Below, in pieces: positions 35,367 to 44,909 of a stretch of 64,000 nucleotides of DNA. Under the pieces are notes generated by a model, which worked only from the letters and a program-made list of their open reading frames with translations, ran no database searches and was not told the origin of the DNA. The stretch is taken from the NCBI RefSeq assembly GCF_002895485.1, contig NZ_AZRK01000001.1, forward strand, positions 62,001-126,000, in the 5' to 3' direction. Made by a program: the position numbers and the translations under genes. Origin of the DNA: Petrotoga sp. 9PWA.NaAc.5.4. GTDB taxonomy: Bacteria; Thermotogota; Thermotogae; Petrotogales; Petrotogaceae. Position 1 is the stretch's first letter, and each line of letters starts with the position of its first letter.

Positions 35367-36715
35367 ACGTAACTTTTTTAGTCGCCGAAATTGGTAGTAC
35401 TACAACGGTGGTAACTGCTTATCAAGTAGATCATAATGGTGTTAAAATTTTAGGCCAAGGAGAAAATAGCACCACAGTCAATGAAGGAGACGTCACTATC
35501 GGCATTGAAAATGCTTTAAAAAAGTTAGAATACAAGTTAAAAGAAAAGATAAGTTGGCAAAAATTTTTAGCAACATCTTCTGCCGCAGGTGGCTTAAGCA
35601 TGACTGTTCATGGTTTAGTTTATGATATGACAGTTAGAGCAGCAAAAGAAGCTTCTTTAGGTGCGGGAGCTATAATCAAATATATAACTGCCGGAAAATT
35701 AAGAGAAACGCAGTTGAAACAGATTTTAAAGATTAATCCAAAAGTGATATTATTATCTGGAGGAGTAGATTACGGCGATGAAGAAACCGTTATACACAAT
35801 GCTAAATTATTAGCTAATTTACCTATTGATGCTCCTGTAATTTATGCAGGAAATATTGCTGTTAGAGATGAAATAGAAGAAATATTTAAAGAAAAAGAAA
35901 AGAAGGTAATAATTACTCAAAATGTTTATCCAAAAATCGATCTATTGAATGTCGATCCTGCAAGAAAAGCTATACAAGAAGTCTTTGCAAAACACATTAT
36001 TCACGCTCCAGGAATGGAAAAAATTTATGAAATCGTTGATGAAGAAGTTATACCAACACCCGCTGCTGTAATGTATACAACAGAACTCTTAGGAGAATTG
36101 TATGAAGATGTTATGACAGTAGATATAGGAGGAGCTACAACGGATGTTGATTCGGTTACCAATGGTTCTGTTGAAATCCAAAAGATCCTCGTTTCTCCTG
36201 AACCACGTTCAAAAAGAACCGTGGATGGCGATATGGGAATATACGTTAATGCTCTGAATGTCGTTGAAATGATAACAAAATATGAAGTTGAAAAATACTT
36301 TGAAAACTATGAAAACATTTTAACAAATATCTCACCTTATCCCAAAACTGAAGAAGAAGAAAGATTTGCTGCATTTTTGTCAAAATTTTGTTTCGTAACT
36401 TCTATTAAAAGACATGCGGGAAGGATCGATTATATTTTTACACCAACAGGAAGGCAAAAAGTAGCTAAAGGTAAAGATTTAACTGCTGTAAAGATAATTT
36501 TTGGAACAGGTGGTATACTTTCAAGGTCAAAGTATAGAAAAGAAATTATGGAAAGTATAAAAAATGTGAAAAATTCCGAAGATATTTTATTACCAAAAAA
36601 AGATGTAAAACTTGCTTATGATAAGAATTATATATTTGCCAATATCGGAGTTATTTCAAAAGTGGACAAAGAATTAGCGATTTTTTTACTAAAAGAAGAT
36701 ATAGAATTCCTCTAA
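35363..36715 (+). CDS. GlmL-family ATPase (glutamate-mutase accessory type)
   Basis: A 450-residue protein of the ASKHA ATPase superfamily. Motifs: VAEIGSTTTVVTAYQ (phosphate 1) at residues 7-21, ILLSGGVDYGDEETV near residue 130, and VDIGGATTDVDSV (phosphate 2) near residue 253. This is the GlmL/MutL family, described beside adenosylcobalamin-dependent glutamate or ornithine mutases, and is often mislabelled as mismatch-repair MutL, to which it is unrelated. No mutase subunit (GlmE/GlmS) is in this window. It overlaps the aminotransferase gene and precedes nfo. Chaperone-like reactivation of a B12 enzyme is the family expectation only. Confidence 0.85.
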   Translation: MNVTFLVAEIGSTTTVVTAYQVDHNGVKILGQGENSTTVNEGDVTIGIENALKKLEYKLKEKISWQKFLATSSAAGGLSMTVHGLVYDMTVRAAKEASLGAGAIIKYITAGKLRETQLKQILKINPKVILLSGGVDYGDEETVIHNAKLLANLPIDAPVIYAGNIAVRDEIEEIFKEKEKKVIITQNVYPKIDLLNVDPARKAIQEVFAKHIIHAPGMEKIYEIVDEEVIPTPAAVMYTTELLGELYEDVMTVDIGGATTDVDSVTNGSVEIQKILVSPEPRSKRTVDGDMGIYVNALNVVEMITKYEVEKYFENYENILTNISPYPKTEEEERFAAFLSKFCFVTSIKRHAGRIDYIFTPTGRQKVAKGKDLTAVKIIFGTGGILSRSKYRKEIMESIKNVKNSEDILLPKKDVKLAYDKNYIFANIGVISKVDKELAIFLLKEDIEFL

Positions 36716-36727
36716 GGAGATGAACTT

Positions 36728-37591
36728 ATGGTTAAAATAGGAGCCCACATGAAAATTTCCAAAGGGTTTAGAGTAGTTCCCGAAGCTTCAGTAAATATAG
36801 GAGGGAACACTTTTCAAATATTTACACACTCTCCAAGAAGTTGGAAAATTATAAAAATTGATGAAAAAGATATTAATGATTTCAAAAACAATATGAAAAA
36901 ATATAACATCAATTTTGAAGACGCTTTAGTTCATTCAAGTTATCTTATTAATTTAGCTTCCCCAAAAGAAGATATTTGGGAAAATTCTATAAATACTATG
37001 ATTGAAGAAATAAAATTTACTGAAAAACTGGGAATCACACATTACAACTTTCATCCAGGTAGTCATTTAGGAAAAGGTGAAGAGTATGGTATAAAAAGAA
37101 TAATAGAAGCATTGAATAGAGTTTTTAAAGAAATCGAAAACACGAAGGTAATTGTTCTGTTAGAAAATGTTGCTCAGAAAGGTGGAAACATCGGATATTC
37201 TATGCAACAACTAGGAGAAATTATTCATAACTCAGGATTAGAAAATAGATTGGGAATAACGTATGATACATGCCATGGATTCGATTCCAATTACGATATT
37301 CGAGAAAAATCGGAAGTTCAAAGACTTTTAGACGATATAGAAGAATATGTTGGACTTGAAAAACTGAAAATGATACATCTGAATGATTCAAAGTACGAGT
37401 TAGGAGCAGGAAAAGATAGGCATGAATTTATTGGACAAGGAAATATCGGTATTAAAGGATTTGAAACTTTTCTTTCTTTTGAAGAAATATTAAAGCTACC
37501 TCTATTGTTAGAAACCCCTGGAGACGATGCTGAACATGCCAAAGATATAGAAGTTATCAAAGAAATACTAAAAAATTTAGGTAGCTTATAA
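36728..37591 (+). CDS. nfo: Endonuclease IV (AP endonuclease)
   Basis: A 287-residue zinc-dependent TIM-barrel enzyme that nicks DNA 5' to abasic sites in base excision repair. Metal-ligand motifs are visible in order: HPGSHLG, LENVAQKGG, TYDTCHGFDSNYD, HLNDSKYELGAGKDRHEFIG and LLLETPGDD. The N-terminus KIGAHMKISKGF is typical. Length matches E. coli Nfo (285). It starts at ATG 12 bases after the GlmL-family gene and ends in a bidirectional terminator. Confidence 0.95.
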   Translation: MVKIGAHMKISKGFRVVPEASVNIGGNTFQIFTHSPRSWKIIKIDEKDINDFKNNMKKYNINFEDALVHSSYLINLASPKEDIWENSINTMIEEIKFTEKLGITHYNFHPGSHLGKGEEYGIKRIIEALNRVFKEIENTKVIVLLENVAQKGGNIGYSMQQLGEIIHNSGLENRLGITYDTCHGFDSNYDIREKSEVQRLLDDIEEYVGLEKLKMIHLNDSKYELGAGKDRHEFIGQGNIGIKGFETFLSFEEILKLPLLLETPGDDAEHAKDIEVIKEILKNLGSL

Positions 37592-37594
37592 ATT

Positions 37595-37623
37595 AAAAGA
37601 GACGATTCAATCGTCTCTTTTTT
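37595..37623. terminator. Bidirectional terminator (nfo / tRNA-Val)
   Basis: Stem AAAAGAGACGAT / ATCGTCTCTTTT around a TCA loop, with T-rich tracts on both sides. It terminates nfo on the plus strand and the tRNA transcript on the minus strand. Confidence 0.88.
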
Positions 37624-37697
37624 GGTGGGCGCTGTAGGGTTTGAACCTACGACCTTCTGCGCGTGAAGCAGACGCTCTCCCACTGAGCTAAGCGCCC
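37623..37697 (-). tRNA. tRNA-Val (anticodon CAC), CCA encoded
   Basis: The minus strand forms a complete cloverleaf: acceptor GGGCGCT paired with AGCGCCC, D-arm GCTC/GAGC, anticodon stem TCTGC/GCAGA with loop TTCACGC (anticodon CAC), and T-arm GTAGG/CCTAC with loop TTCAAAC. The 3' ACCA is present in the DNA. It is one of the less frequent valine anticodons (decodes GTG). A perfect consensus promoter lies 33 bases upstream. Confidence 0.96.
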
Positions 37698-37729
37698 TTT
37701 TTTCCTATATTTTCAACGCTTTCTAACTA

Positions 37730-37758
37730 ATTATATAACAACAAAACTTTTTTGTCAA
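37730..37758 (-). promoter_or_regulatory. tRNA-Val promoter
   Basis: On the minus strand TTGACA, a 17-base spacer and TATAAT, a perfect consensus in both boxes. It lies between ribF and the tRNA, so the tRNA has its own promoter. Confidence 0.92.
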
Positions 37759-37770
37759 ACCTTTATTCCT

Positions 37771-38661
37771 TTAATTGTAATTCTTCTGAATAATTCTTCT
37801 GGCATTGTCTTCATCTTTTTCCATAGCTTGAATCAATTCCTGTTGATTATTAAACTTCTTTTCTTCCCTCAGAAAATCTAAGACTTCTAACGTTATATAT
37901 TCGTTATACAAATCACCAAAAAAATCCAAAAAATAAACTTCTACTTTCGGTAATTTCTTATCTTCGAAAAATGTTGGTCTCAAACCAACATTCATCAATC
38001 CCCAGAGGCTCCCTTCTCTACCTTTAATATAACCTTTTACTAAATAAACTCCAAATTTTGGTAGTAAGATCTGTTCTTTATAAAAAACATCTATATTAGC
38101 AGTTGGAAATCCTAATTTAAAACCGACGTGCCTATCTTCATAAACAGGTCCTTCCAATGTCCAATTCCTTCCTAACATATTGTTTACAAAACTAATATTT
38201 CCCATTTTTAATTCCCTTTTTATAACTGAGGAACTGATCCGATCACCCTGATTTTTCAAATCCTCTAAAACTTTCACTATAAAACCTTTTTTCTCACTTG
38301 CAGCTTTTAAATACTTCACATCTCCTAAAGCATCTTTACCAAATGTAAAATCTCTACCACATACAATAGCTTTTACATCTTTTTTTAGCAAATTGTTCAA
38401 ATAGTCTACATGTGATATACCCCAAATTTCCTGCATGTCTTTAACGATTACTTTAATACCCATTTTTTCACAAATTTCTTTTCTTTTCCAACTCGGTAAA
38501 ATTAACCCTTCAAAACCTCCTAAATATTTTTCAGCAGGATATTTAAAAATAATTGCCAAAGGTTCCAATTTCACTTGCTCAGCTATTTCCAACAAATTTC
38601 TTAAAATATACTGATGTCCTTTATGTACCCCGTCAAAAACCCCAATTGTGAGAGCATACAA
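37771..38661 (-). CDS. ribF: Bifunctional riboflavin kinase / FAD synthetase
   Basis: A 296-residue two-domain enzyme. The N-terminal adenylyltransferase domain has GVFDGVHKGHQYIL (residues 7-20), which holds the HxGH-like nucleotide motif, and CGRDFTFGKDALG. The C-terminal flavokinase has KLGFPTANIDV with the catalytic loop, and LMNVGLRPTF. It converts riboflavin to FMN and FMN to FAD. It starts at TTG 38661, because GAGGTGA inside the end of truB is well placed for it and the nearby ATG is out of frame. It ends the leftward operon mgtE-HDOD-rbfA-truB-ribF. Confidence 0.95.
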   Translation of the reverse strand: MYALTIGVFDGVHKGHQYILRNLLEIAEQVKLEPLAIIFKYPAEKYLGGFEGLILPSWKRKEICEKMGIKVIVKDMQEIWGISHVDYLNNLLKKDVKAIVCGRDFTFGKDALGDVKYLKAASEKKGFIVKVLEDLKNQGDRISSSVIKRELKMGNISFVNNMLGRNWTLEGPVYEDRHVGFKLGFPTANIDVFYKEQILLPKFGVYLVKGYIKGREGSLWGLMNVGLRPTFFEDKKLPKVEVYFLDFFGDLYNEYITLEVLDFLREEKKFNNQQELIQAMEKDEDNARRIIQKNYN

Positions 38662-38663
38662 TT

Positions 38664-39581
38664 TTATGTCACCTCATATAAAATTTTGCGAATTTTTACA
38701 ATCCTATCGTTTCTATTCTCATTTTCAAAAAGCGTTTTTAAAAAAGTAGATCTCTTTTCCGCTACACCTATTCCTAAAAATGAACTTCTTTCGTCATATA
38801 TTTTAACAAAATCATCTTTTTCAAAATCAGAAAATTCTGTTATATTTTCTTTATATATTTGCTGACCTTTGAGCACTTTCTCGCCATTATTTACTTTTAC
38901 CCACGGGAAATCAATTGCTTCATCCATTTCTATTACACTATTTTCAGAGATTTCATCTATTTCTACTGATTCTTTCAAAGTAAACTTTCCGCTTTTTATC
39001 CTACATAAATCGGTAGTCACAGCACCACATCCAAGACTGTATCCAATATCCATTATTAAAGATCTAATATAAGTTCCTGCACTAACTTCTACTATAAAAC
39101 CAAATTCATCATCGTTCTGATAAAAATCAGTAATTTGATATATATTTACTTTTTTTGGAGGAAGCGTAATTATTTTACCTGCACGAGCATATTCATATAA
39201 CCTTTTACCTTGATATTTTTTGGCACTATAAGCAGGTGGTACTTGTAAATAATCTCCAACAAAGGAATAAACTAACTTTTTTAATTTTTTAAGATGTTGC
39301 TGTGTAACTTCATGTTCTTCTTTTATCTCATCTTCTATATCAAAAGTCTGTGTTATAATACCAAGTTTTGCTTTAACTGAATAAACTTTTCTTTCATTCT
39401 TTAAAAATTCAAGTAACCTTGTTGCCTTGTTTATTCCTACTATTAAAACTCCTGTCGCAAAGGGATCTAAAGTTCCAGCGTGTCCTACCTTTTTTATATT
39501 AAATTTCTTTCTAACAATATTAACTACATCATGCGAAGTTATACTTTTAGGCTTGTTAATAATTAAAAAACCATTTTTCAT
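38664..39581 (-). CDS. truB: tRNA pseudouridine-55 synthase
   Basis: A 305-residue pseudouridine synthase that isomerises U55 in the T-loop of tRNAs. Motif I HAGTLDPFATGVL (catalytic Asp near residue 39), the RLLEFLKN block and motif III GTYIRSLIMDIGYSLGCGA are intact, and the C-terminal PUA-like region is present. It overlaps rbfA by 4 bases and is 2 bases from ribF. The rbfA-truB-ribF order is conserved in many bacteria and supports all three calls. Confidence 0.96.
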   Translation of the reverse strand: MKNGFLIINKPKSITSHDVVNIVRKKFNIKKVGHAGTLDPFATGVLIVGINKATRLLEFLKNERKVYSVKAKLGIITQTFDIEDEIKEEHEVTQQHLKKLKKLVYSFVGDYLQVPPAYSAKKYQGKRLYEYARAGKIITLPPKKVNIYQITDFYQNDDEFGFIVEVSAGTYIRSLIMDIGYSLGCGAVTTDLCRIKSGKFTLKESVEIDEISENSVIEMDEAIDFPWVKVNNGEKVLKGQQIYKENITEFSDFEKDDFVKIYDERSSFLGIGVAEKRSTFLKTLFENENRNDRIVKIRKILYEVT

Positions 39582-39949
39582 TTTTCTTCCTCATTTTTAC
39601 CTTTACTTTTATTTTTTTCGATTTCTTCAATAATTTTGTTTATCTTTATACTTGCTTGAATTCCTTCATCTTTATGAAACCTAACTTCAGGTGCTTTAAA
39701 CATCTTAACATTTTTAGCAATCAATGTTCTAAACATACCCTTGGCTTTATTTAGTAAATCTACTACTTGATCGATATCATCATCCAAAGTTGACACATAA
39801 ACATCTAAGTAAGATTTATCTTTTGATAACTTTAAAATATTAATATTTATCATTTTGTCTTTTAATCGTGGATCTTTTAGTTCGGAAAAACCTTGAGTTA
39901 TTATTTTTTTCATTTCTGACTCAAGCATTTCTCTTCTATATTGAGCCAT
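39578..39949 (-). CDS. rbfA: Ribosome-binding factor A
   Basis: A 123-residue type-II KH-fold protein needed for 30S maturation. EMKKIITQGFSELKDPRL, LSKDKSYLDVYVSTL and the end APEVRFHKDEGIQASIKINKI are family signatures. Position immediately before truB confirms it. The C-terminal tail is highly charged (KNKSKGKNEEEK). Start ATG, 6 bases after the HDOD gene. Confidence 0.95.
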   Translation of the reverse strand: MAQYRREMLESEMKKIITQGFSELKDPRLKDKMININILKLSKDKSYLDVYVSTLDDDIDQVVDLLNKAKGMFRTLIAKNVKMFKAPEVRFHKDEGIQASIKINKIIEEIEKNKSKGKNEEEK

Positions 39950-39955
39950 ATATTT

Positions 39956-40837
39956 TTACACCTCCAAATCTTGCAATACTTTTTTCATATTTATAAATTC
40001 GGGATATTTTTCTATATTATTTTTAAATTCTTCAAAATAGCTCAAATATTTATTATAATTTAAACCCAAAAAGTTCCAAACCTCAGGTTGTATCATAGGT
40101 ATATTATAATTTCCAGAATATCCATAGTACACCATATTAACAGTGACATTAGCAGCATTTACTATATATAAATGTTTTTTAAAATTTTCTTTCTTAGAAT
40201 CTAAAGGATTATCGTGATAAGTAACTGTTTCTATAACAAGATCAGACATATTCCAATTCTCAAAAAGCATCTTTCCCATTTGTTGATGAGAATAAGTCGA
40301 TAACAAATTCTCAGCTTCACAAAAAGAAATTTTTTCATGTTCGGCAACTTTTATAATCATATCAAATATTTCTGGCATTATATGAGCCATAACAATCTTA
40401 CCAAGATCATGTAATATGCCACACATAAATACTTCTTCTTTATCAAAGAAATTTAAATACTTAGCTAATAATTCAGAAGCAACACCTGTTGCCACAAGAT
40501 GTATCCAAAAATTATAAGGATTAAAATTTGAAATTTTCTCATTAAAATAATTTTCTACCGTAAAAATACTTAAAGCTAAGTTTCTAACAGTTTTAAAACC
40601 TAATAAGTTCACAGCTTGACTCAACTTAGTGACTTTGTTAGGTAAAGCATAATAAGCTGAATTGGCTAATTTCAAAATTTTAGCCGTTAAAGTAGGTGAT
40701 TGTAAAACAGCTTCTTGTAATTCCACAATATCTGCTTGTGGATCAGACGCGATGGATATAATTCTTTGTACTATAAAATCAGGTGTTGGTAATTCTTTAA
40801 TTTTTTTTGATATTTCAACAAGATTTGTTTCTTCCAT
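39956..40837 (-). CDS. HDOD-domain protein
   Basis: A 293-residue protein filled by an HDOD domain, a metal-independent relative of HD phosphohydrolases used as an output or scaffold in signalling. Visible blocks are LPTPDFIVQRIISIASDP near the N-terminus, LKLANSAYYALPNKVTKLSQ and GILHDLGKIVMAHIMPE. The HD metal ligands are only partly kept, as expected for HDOD. It lies between mgtE and rbfA in one operon. Its partner is unknown. Confidence 0.88.
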   Translation of the reverse strand: MEETNLVEISKKIKELPTPDFIVQRIISIASDPQADIVELQEAVLQSPTLTAKILKLANSAYYALPNKVTKLSQAVNLLGFKTVRNLALSIFTVENYFNEKISNFNPYNFWIHLVATGVASELLAKYLNFFDKEEVFMCGILHDLGKIVMAHIMPEIFDMIIKVAEHEKISFCEAENLLSTYSHQQMGKMLFENWNMSDLVIETVTYHDNPLDSKKENFKKHLYIVNAANVTVNMVYYGYSGNYNIPMIQPEVWNFLGLNYNKYLSYFEEFKNNIEKYPEFINMKKVLQDLEV

Positions 40838-40871
40838 ATTTTTAATTTTATTCCTTTCACAAAAAATTCTT

Positions 40872-42221
40872 TTAAATTAGATCTTTTAAAAGAAAAGAAG
40901 CAATAGAAAAATACACAACCATGCTTATGATATCCATTAAAGTTGAAATAAATGGACCTGAAATTAATGCCGGATCTAAACGCATTTTTTTAGCTAAAAA
41001 CGGTAAAATCGCGCCCAAAATATTTGAAATGATTACTACTATCAATATCGATAAAGCTAAACTTGACATTATCAAAAATTCTTGAGTATTTAATAAAGAT
41101 CTTAAAAACATAATTACTCCCAAAATTATTCCCAAAACCAAACCAGAAGTAATTTCTTTGAAAATTACTTTTTTAAAATCTTTTTCTTCTATATCTCCAA
41201 CGGCCATTGATCTAATTATTATTGCAGACATTTGACTACCTGTGTTTCCTCCAATAGCATTAATAGTAGGCATAAACGCAGCTAAAATCGTAATCTTTTG
41301 TAAAACTTCTGAAAAACCTTCTATTACAAAAACAGCAACACTTTCAAAAAGTAGCAAAGCAGCTAACCAAATAACCCTGTTCTTTACTAATTCCCACAAT
41401 GAAGTGTGAAAATAAGATGTTTCTGTAACACCTATTGCAGCCATCCTTTGTATATCTTCTGTAGCAGAATCCTCAAGAACATCGACCATATCATCAATTG
41501 TTATCATACCAACAAGCCTTTTTTCACTATCTGTTACTGGAATTGCTAACAAATTGTAATCTTGCATAATTCTTGCTACTTTTTCTTGGTCGTCATAGAC
41601 TGTTACATATATAGGATCTTCATTCATAATATCTTTGACAAGTTGATCTTCTTGTGCAAATATAAGATCTTTTAGTTCTAAAACTCCTTTTAATTTTCTT
41701 TTAGCATCAATAACAAATAATGTATATATCGATTCCTTTTCTTTTCCTTGACTCCTTATTTTCTCTAAAGCTTCTTTAACAAGAAGGCTTTCTTTCAAAT
41801 CCAAAAAATCAGGATTCATTATTCTTCCAGCAGAATCTTCAGGATAATTCAATAATATTAAAGTATTTTTTCTTTCTTCTTCAGAAAGATAAGACAATAA
41901 TCTTTTAACAACATTAGCAGGAAGTTCTTCTAAAAGACTTGCCCTGTCGTCTGCATCCATACTTTCAATTATATCTCTTAAGGTTTCTTCTTTAAACAAT
42001 GACAAAAGTTCCATTTGATCATCTTTCTCCAACTCAGAAAAAACTTCTGCCGCAGTATCCTTTGGTAAAAATCTAAAAACTATTATTTTTTCATCGGGTG
42101 GTAATTCTTCGATCATCTTAACAACAGTTACTGGCTCTTGTTCAATCAAAACTTCTTTTAAAACTTTGAATTGCTTTTCGGCTATCAATTTTTTTATATC
42201 AACAACAACTTCTACCTTCAC
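40872..42221 (-). CDS. mgtE: Magnesium transporter MgtE
   Basis: A 449-residue Mg2+ channel with the standard order: N-terminal helical domain (residues 1-130, repeats such as LPPDEKIIVFRFLPKDTAAE), two CBS domains (about 135-255) and five transmembrane helices (about 285-449). FMPTINAIGGNTGSQMSAII holds the pore region. Cytosolic magnesium closes the channel through the CBS and N domains. It starts at GTG 42221 with GGAGG 7 bases upstream. Downstream genes (HDOD, rbfA, truB, ribF) follow with short gaps. Confidence 0.96.
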   Translation of the reverse strand: MKVEVVVDIKKLIAEKQFKVLKEVLIEQEPVTVVKMIEELPPDEKIIVFRFLPKDTAAEVFSELEKDDQMELLSLFKEETLRDIIESMDADDRASLLEELPANVVKRLLSYLSEEERKNTLILLNYPEDSAGRIMNPDFLDLKESLLVKEALEKIRSQGKEKESIYTLFVIDAKRKLKGVLELKDLIFAQEDQLVKDIMNEDPIYVTVYDDQEKVARIMQDYNLLAIPVTDSEKRLVGMITIDDMVDVLEDSATEDIQRMAAIGVTETSYFHTSLWELVKNRVIWLAALLLFESVAVFVIEGFSEVLQKITILAAFMPTINAIGGNTGSQMSAIIIRSMAVGDIEEKDFKKVIFKEITSGLVLGIILGVIMFLRSLLNTQEFLIMSSLALSILIVVIISNILGAILPFLAKKMRLDPALISGPFISTLMDIISMVVYFSIASFLLKDLI

Positions 42222-42319
42222 ATTTTAACCTCCTTTCATTTTTATGGTGGCAAATCAGAATAGTTTTTACTTTTACTACCCATATACTTATAACCTCCCT
42301 TGAATTTTCTATATACTCT

Positions 42320-42525
42320 CTCTTTAGAAATTCCAAAGCATAGATTCTATAAATGTTTTGACGTTTAATTTTTTCAAAAATACTTTTTCAATTCTAATTC
42401 TCACACAATATAAATTTTCTTTAACTCATTCGTTACGTGTAGATAAGGAAAAAGAAGAAGGTTCCAACCTGGACCCCCACTTTAAATCTAAAAACCTGTT
42501 TTTAGAAAATTCTCATTTCTACAGT
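42320..42525 (-). repeat. Dispersed leader repeat, full copy
   Basis: Begins CTCTTTAGAAATT and ends ATTTCTACAGT (42515-42525). The core is diverged, with AAGGTTCCAACCTGGACCC in place of the usual GGGCTCCGCCC, and the palindrome is GTTACGTGTAGA. It points to mgtE. Confidence 0.75.
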
Positions 42526-42529
42526 CCTT

Positions 42530-42683
42530 AATTTTCTATAAAAAGCCTCTTCATTTTCAAAAACTCGTTTAGAGCACCTCTAAATGTCTTCAGTACTACT
42601 CTTTTTCGTTACGTGTAACAAAAAAGGAAAGGCTTTTATCTGAACCCTACATAAATTCCAAGCATAATTTTCAAAGTGCCTGA
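42530..42683 (-). repeat. Dispersed leader repeat, degenerate copy
   Basis: Diverged copy recognised by the palindrome GTTACGTGTAAC within TTTTTC...AAAAAAGG, followed by AGGCTTTTATCTGAACCCTA and CATAAATTCCAAGCATAATT. It abuts the end of the MFS gene. Confidence 0.5.
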
Positions 42684-42686
42684 TTT

Positions 42687-43931
42687 TTATACTCCTTCAA
42701 CTTCTTTTGGTTCTCTCACAAAAGCAAACAAAACAGCTCCAACAATAAACAGAATTAATAAACTTGCAACTCCCCAGCGAGAACTTTTACCAATTTGTGT
42801 AAAAACACCAACTAAAAATGGTCCCAAAATTGCAGAAAATTTCCCAAATATGTTATAAAAACCGAAGAACTCGGCTGATTTCTCCTTAGGTATCATCCTT
42901 CCAAACAAAGATCTACTTAAAGCTTGTATTCCTCCTTGAGAAGATGCCACCAGCATGGCTAAAATCCAAAATTGAACTATATTTTCTAAAAAGAATGCAA
43001 AAATAGTTATAAATATATATACAAAAATAGCAAAAAATATAAGAGATTTTGTTGAAAATTTTTGAGCTAATTTACCATATATTAAAGCAAATGGGAAAGC
43101 GACTATTTGTATAACTAGAAATACAACCAGTAAACTGTTAGCGTTTAATCCTACATCTAATCCATAAGAAGAAGACATTCTAATAATAGTGTCTACCCCA
43201 TCTATATAAAAAAAGTAAGCCAGCAAAAATAAAAATACATTTTTATTCGATCTTATGTTTTTCAATGTGTTAAATATTCTACTAAAAGAATCTTTTATTG
43301 GAAATTTAGTTTTCTCTATATAGTAGACTTGTTCAACATTTTTTAAAATAGGAATTGAAAAAATCAACCACCATACTGCGGTAATTATAAATGCTAATTT
43401 TGTTGCAGCAATAGTTGAGCTAAGGCCTATAATCGACGGATTTAAAATAAATATTAAACCTATAAGAAAAGGTATGGTGCTTCCTATATATCCCCACGCA
43501 AATCCACTTGATGATACCCAATTCATCCTATCTTTAGTGGTGACATCTGTTAAAAATGCATCATAAAAAACGTTCGCTCCCGAAAAACCTATACTCGATA
43601 AAACATAAAGCAGTAAGCAAAAAAACCATTGATCTTCTTGTACAAAAGAAAGGGCTGCAGTAAAAATTACTCCCATAAAAATAAAAAAGGTTAAAAATTT
43701 CTTTTTGTAATTTTTATAATCTGCAAATGCGCCCAGGATGGGAGCAAGAATCGCTACTATTAATGTTGCTATCGTTGAAGCATACCCCCAATAAGCTGTT
43801 GACATATAATCCTGCATATTAGCAGCGGCAAAATCTTTAAAAAAAATTGGCAACAATGCTGTGGTAATAGCTACAGAATAAGCTGAATTTGCCCAATCAT
43901 ACAAAATCCAACTTCTTTCTTGCTTAGTCAT
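42687..43931 (-). CDS. MFS transporter (UMF1/Atg22-like)
   Basis: A 414-residue membrane protein with about 12 hydrophobic segments. The N-terminal [19 protein letters not shown] and [13 protein letters not shown] are signatures of the Atg22/UMF1 branch of the major facilitator superfamily; other landmarks are [20 protein letters not shown], which is conserved in the family, and [15 protein letters not shown]. Yeast Atg22 exports amino acids from the vacuole; bacterial substrates are unknown. It starts at ATG 9 bases after the small acidic gene, so the two are coupled. The end lies in degenerate repeat sequence. Confidence 0.88.
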   Translation of the reverse strand: MTKQERSWILYDWANSAYSVAITTALLPIFFKDFAAANMQDYMSTAYWGYASTIATLIVAILAPILGAFADYKNYKKKFLTFFIFMGVIFTAALSFVQEDQWFFCLLLYVLSSIGFSGANVFYDAFLTDVTTKDRMNWVSSSGFAWGYIGSTIPFLIGLIFILNPSIIGLSSTIAATKLAFIITAVWWLIFSIPILKNVEQVYYIEKTKFPIKDSFSRIFNTLKNIRSNKNVFLFLLAYFFYIDGVDTIIRMSSSYGLDVGLNANSLLVVFLVIQIVAFPFALIYGKLAQKFSTKSLIFFAIFVYIFITIFAFFLENIVQFWILAMLVASSQGGIQALSRSLFGRMIPKEKSAEFFGFYNIFGKFSAILGPFLVGVFTQIGKSSRWGVASLLILFIVGAVLFAFVREPKEVEGV

Positions 43932-43940
43932 AATTTCACC

Positions 43941-44177
43941 TTATTCTTTTTTATCACAATGGTGCTCTTCAGAATATTCACCATTCTGATCAAATAACAA
44001 ATCCATTGGATTATTCATTATCTCCTGCATACCTGATAAAATATCTCCCATCATCTGTAAATATTCATCAACGTCTTGTTTTGAATAATTATTCCTCAAA
44101 TAACTCTCTAAATCTTGAAAATTAGAATCTGGATGCTCTCTTAAAAACTCTTCTGCTCCTTTAATTACTTCTTCCAT
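43941..44177 (-). CDS. Uncharacterized small acidic protein
   Basis: A 78-residue highly acidic protein, MEEVIKGAEEFLREHPDSNF onward, with a His-His-Cys tail (EEHHCDKKE). No membrane segment or signal peptide. The GTG at 44183 is possible, but ATG 44177 is 7 bases after GGAGG. It sits 9 bases before the UMF1-type transporter gene, so it is probably co-expressed. The HHC tail could bind a metal; this is speculation. I do not recognise the family. Confidence 0.6.
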   Translation of the reverse strand: MEEVIKGAEEFLREHPDSNFQDLESYLRNNYSKQDVDEYLQMMGDILSGMQEIMNNPMDLLFDQNGEYSEEHHCDKKE

Positions 44178-44210
44178 ATTCACACCTCCCTCAAAATAAT
44201 AATATTACTC

Positions 44211-44412
44211 ACTTTAAAAATTCTAAACTTCACATTTTATAAATATTTCAGCGTTTAACTTTTTACAAAATACCTCTCCACTTCTAATCCTTATTAATTC
44301 CTAATTTCTTTACCTTTTTCGGTACTTGTACCCAAGGAAGGGGGAGAGGGCTCCGCCCTGGACCCATTTTAAATTCAAATGCTTATTTTCTGAAAATTAT
44401 CATTTCTAAAGT
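44211..44412 (-). repeat. Dispersed leader repeat, full copy
   Basis: ACTTTAAAAATT (44211-44222) to ATTTCTAAAGT (44402-44412). Perfect GGTACTTGTACC palindrome core and GGGCTCCGCCC hairpin. It points to the small acidic protein gene, 34 bases upstream of its start. Confidence 0.88.
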
Positions 44413-44432
44413 ACCTAAATAATAATATATTC

Positions 44433-44633
44433 ACTTTAGAAATTATGAAATTCCGATTTTATAAATGTTTTGAATCTTAGTTTTTTCAAAAATACCTCCT
44501 CAACTCTGATCCTTATAGAATTATGAATTTCTTTAACTTTTTCGCTACGTGTAGCTAAGGAGAGAAGAAGGGCTCCGCCATGAACCCTTTATAAATTCAA
44601 AAACTTATTTTTAGAAATTCTTATTTCTAAAGT
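44433..44633 (-). repeat. Dispersed leader repeat, full copy
   Basis: ACTTTAGAAATT (44433-44444) to ATTTCTAAAGT (44623-44633), in tandem with the previous copy and in the same orientation. The palindrome variant is GCTACGTGTAGC, and the hairpin is slightly changed (GGGCTCCGCCAT). Confidence 0.88.
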
Positions 44634-44789
44634 CTCTAAATAATAATACTGATCTGAAATTTATATGAAAAGTAATAGATTAACTATTTATTTTTAAAAC
44701 TTCTAATAATTAGTATATATTTATCGAACGAATTAATTATAACAAAACACTGTAAAATTTTTTTAAAAAATTAGCAAATAGTATTTCGC

Positions 44790-44825
44790 GTAAAATAAAA
44801 TAGTGGGTATGATTCTACCCACTAT
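44790..44825 (-). terminator. Terminator of the flgB-flgC-fliE operon
   Basis: On the minus strand ATAGTGGGTA / TACCCACTAT with a six-base loop, followed by TTTATTTTA. It lies 85 bases past the fliE stop. Confidence 0.85.
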
Positions 44826-44909
44826 ATATTATTATAACCATTATAAAAAATTTTTAATAATGAAAAATCCGTTTTTAATTCACAACATGCAAGGTTATAA
44901 ACTCTAAAA

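Noticed and set aside
35363-36715. DNA mismatch repair MutL
   Set aside because: The motifs are of the ASKHA/GlmL ATPase type; no GHKL ATPase motifs of mismatch-repair MutL are seen.
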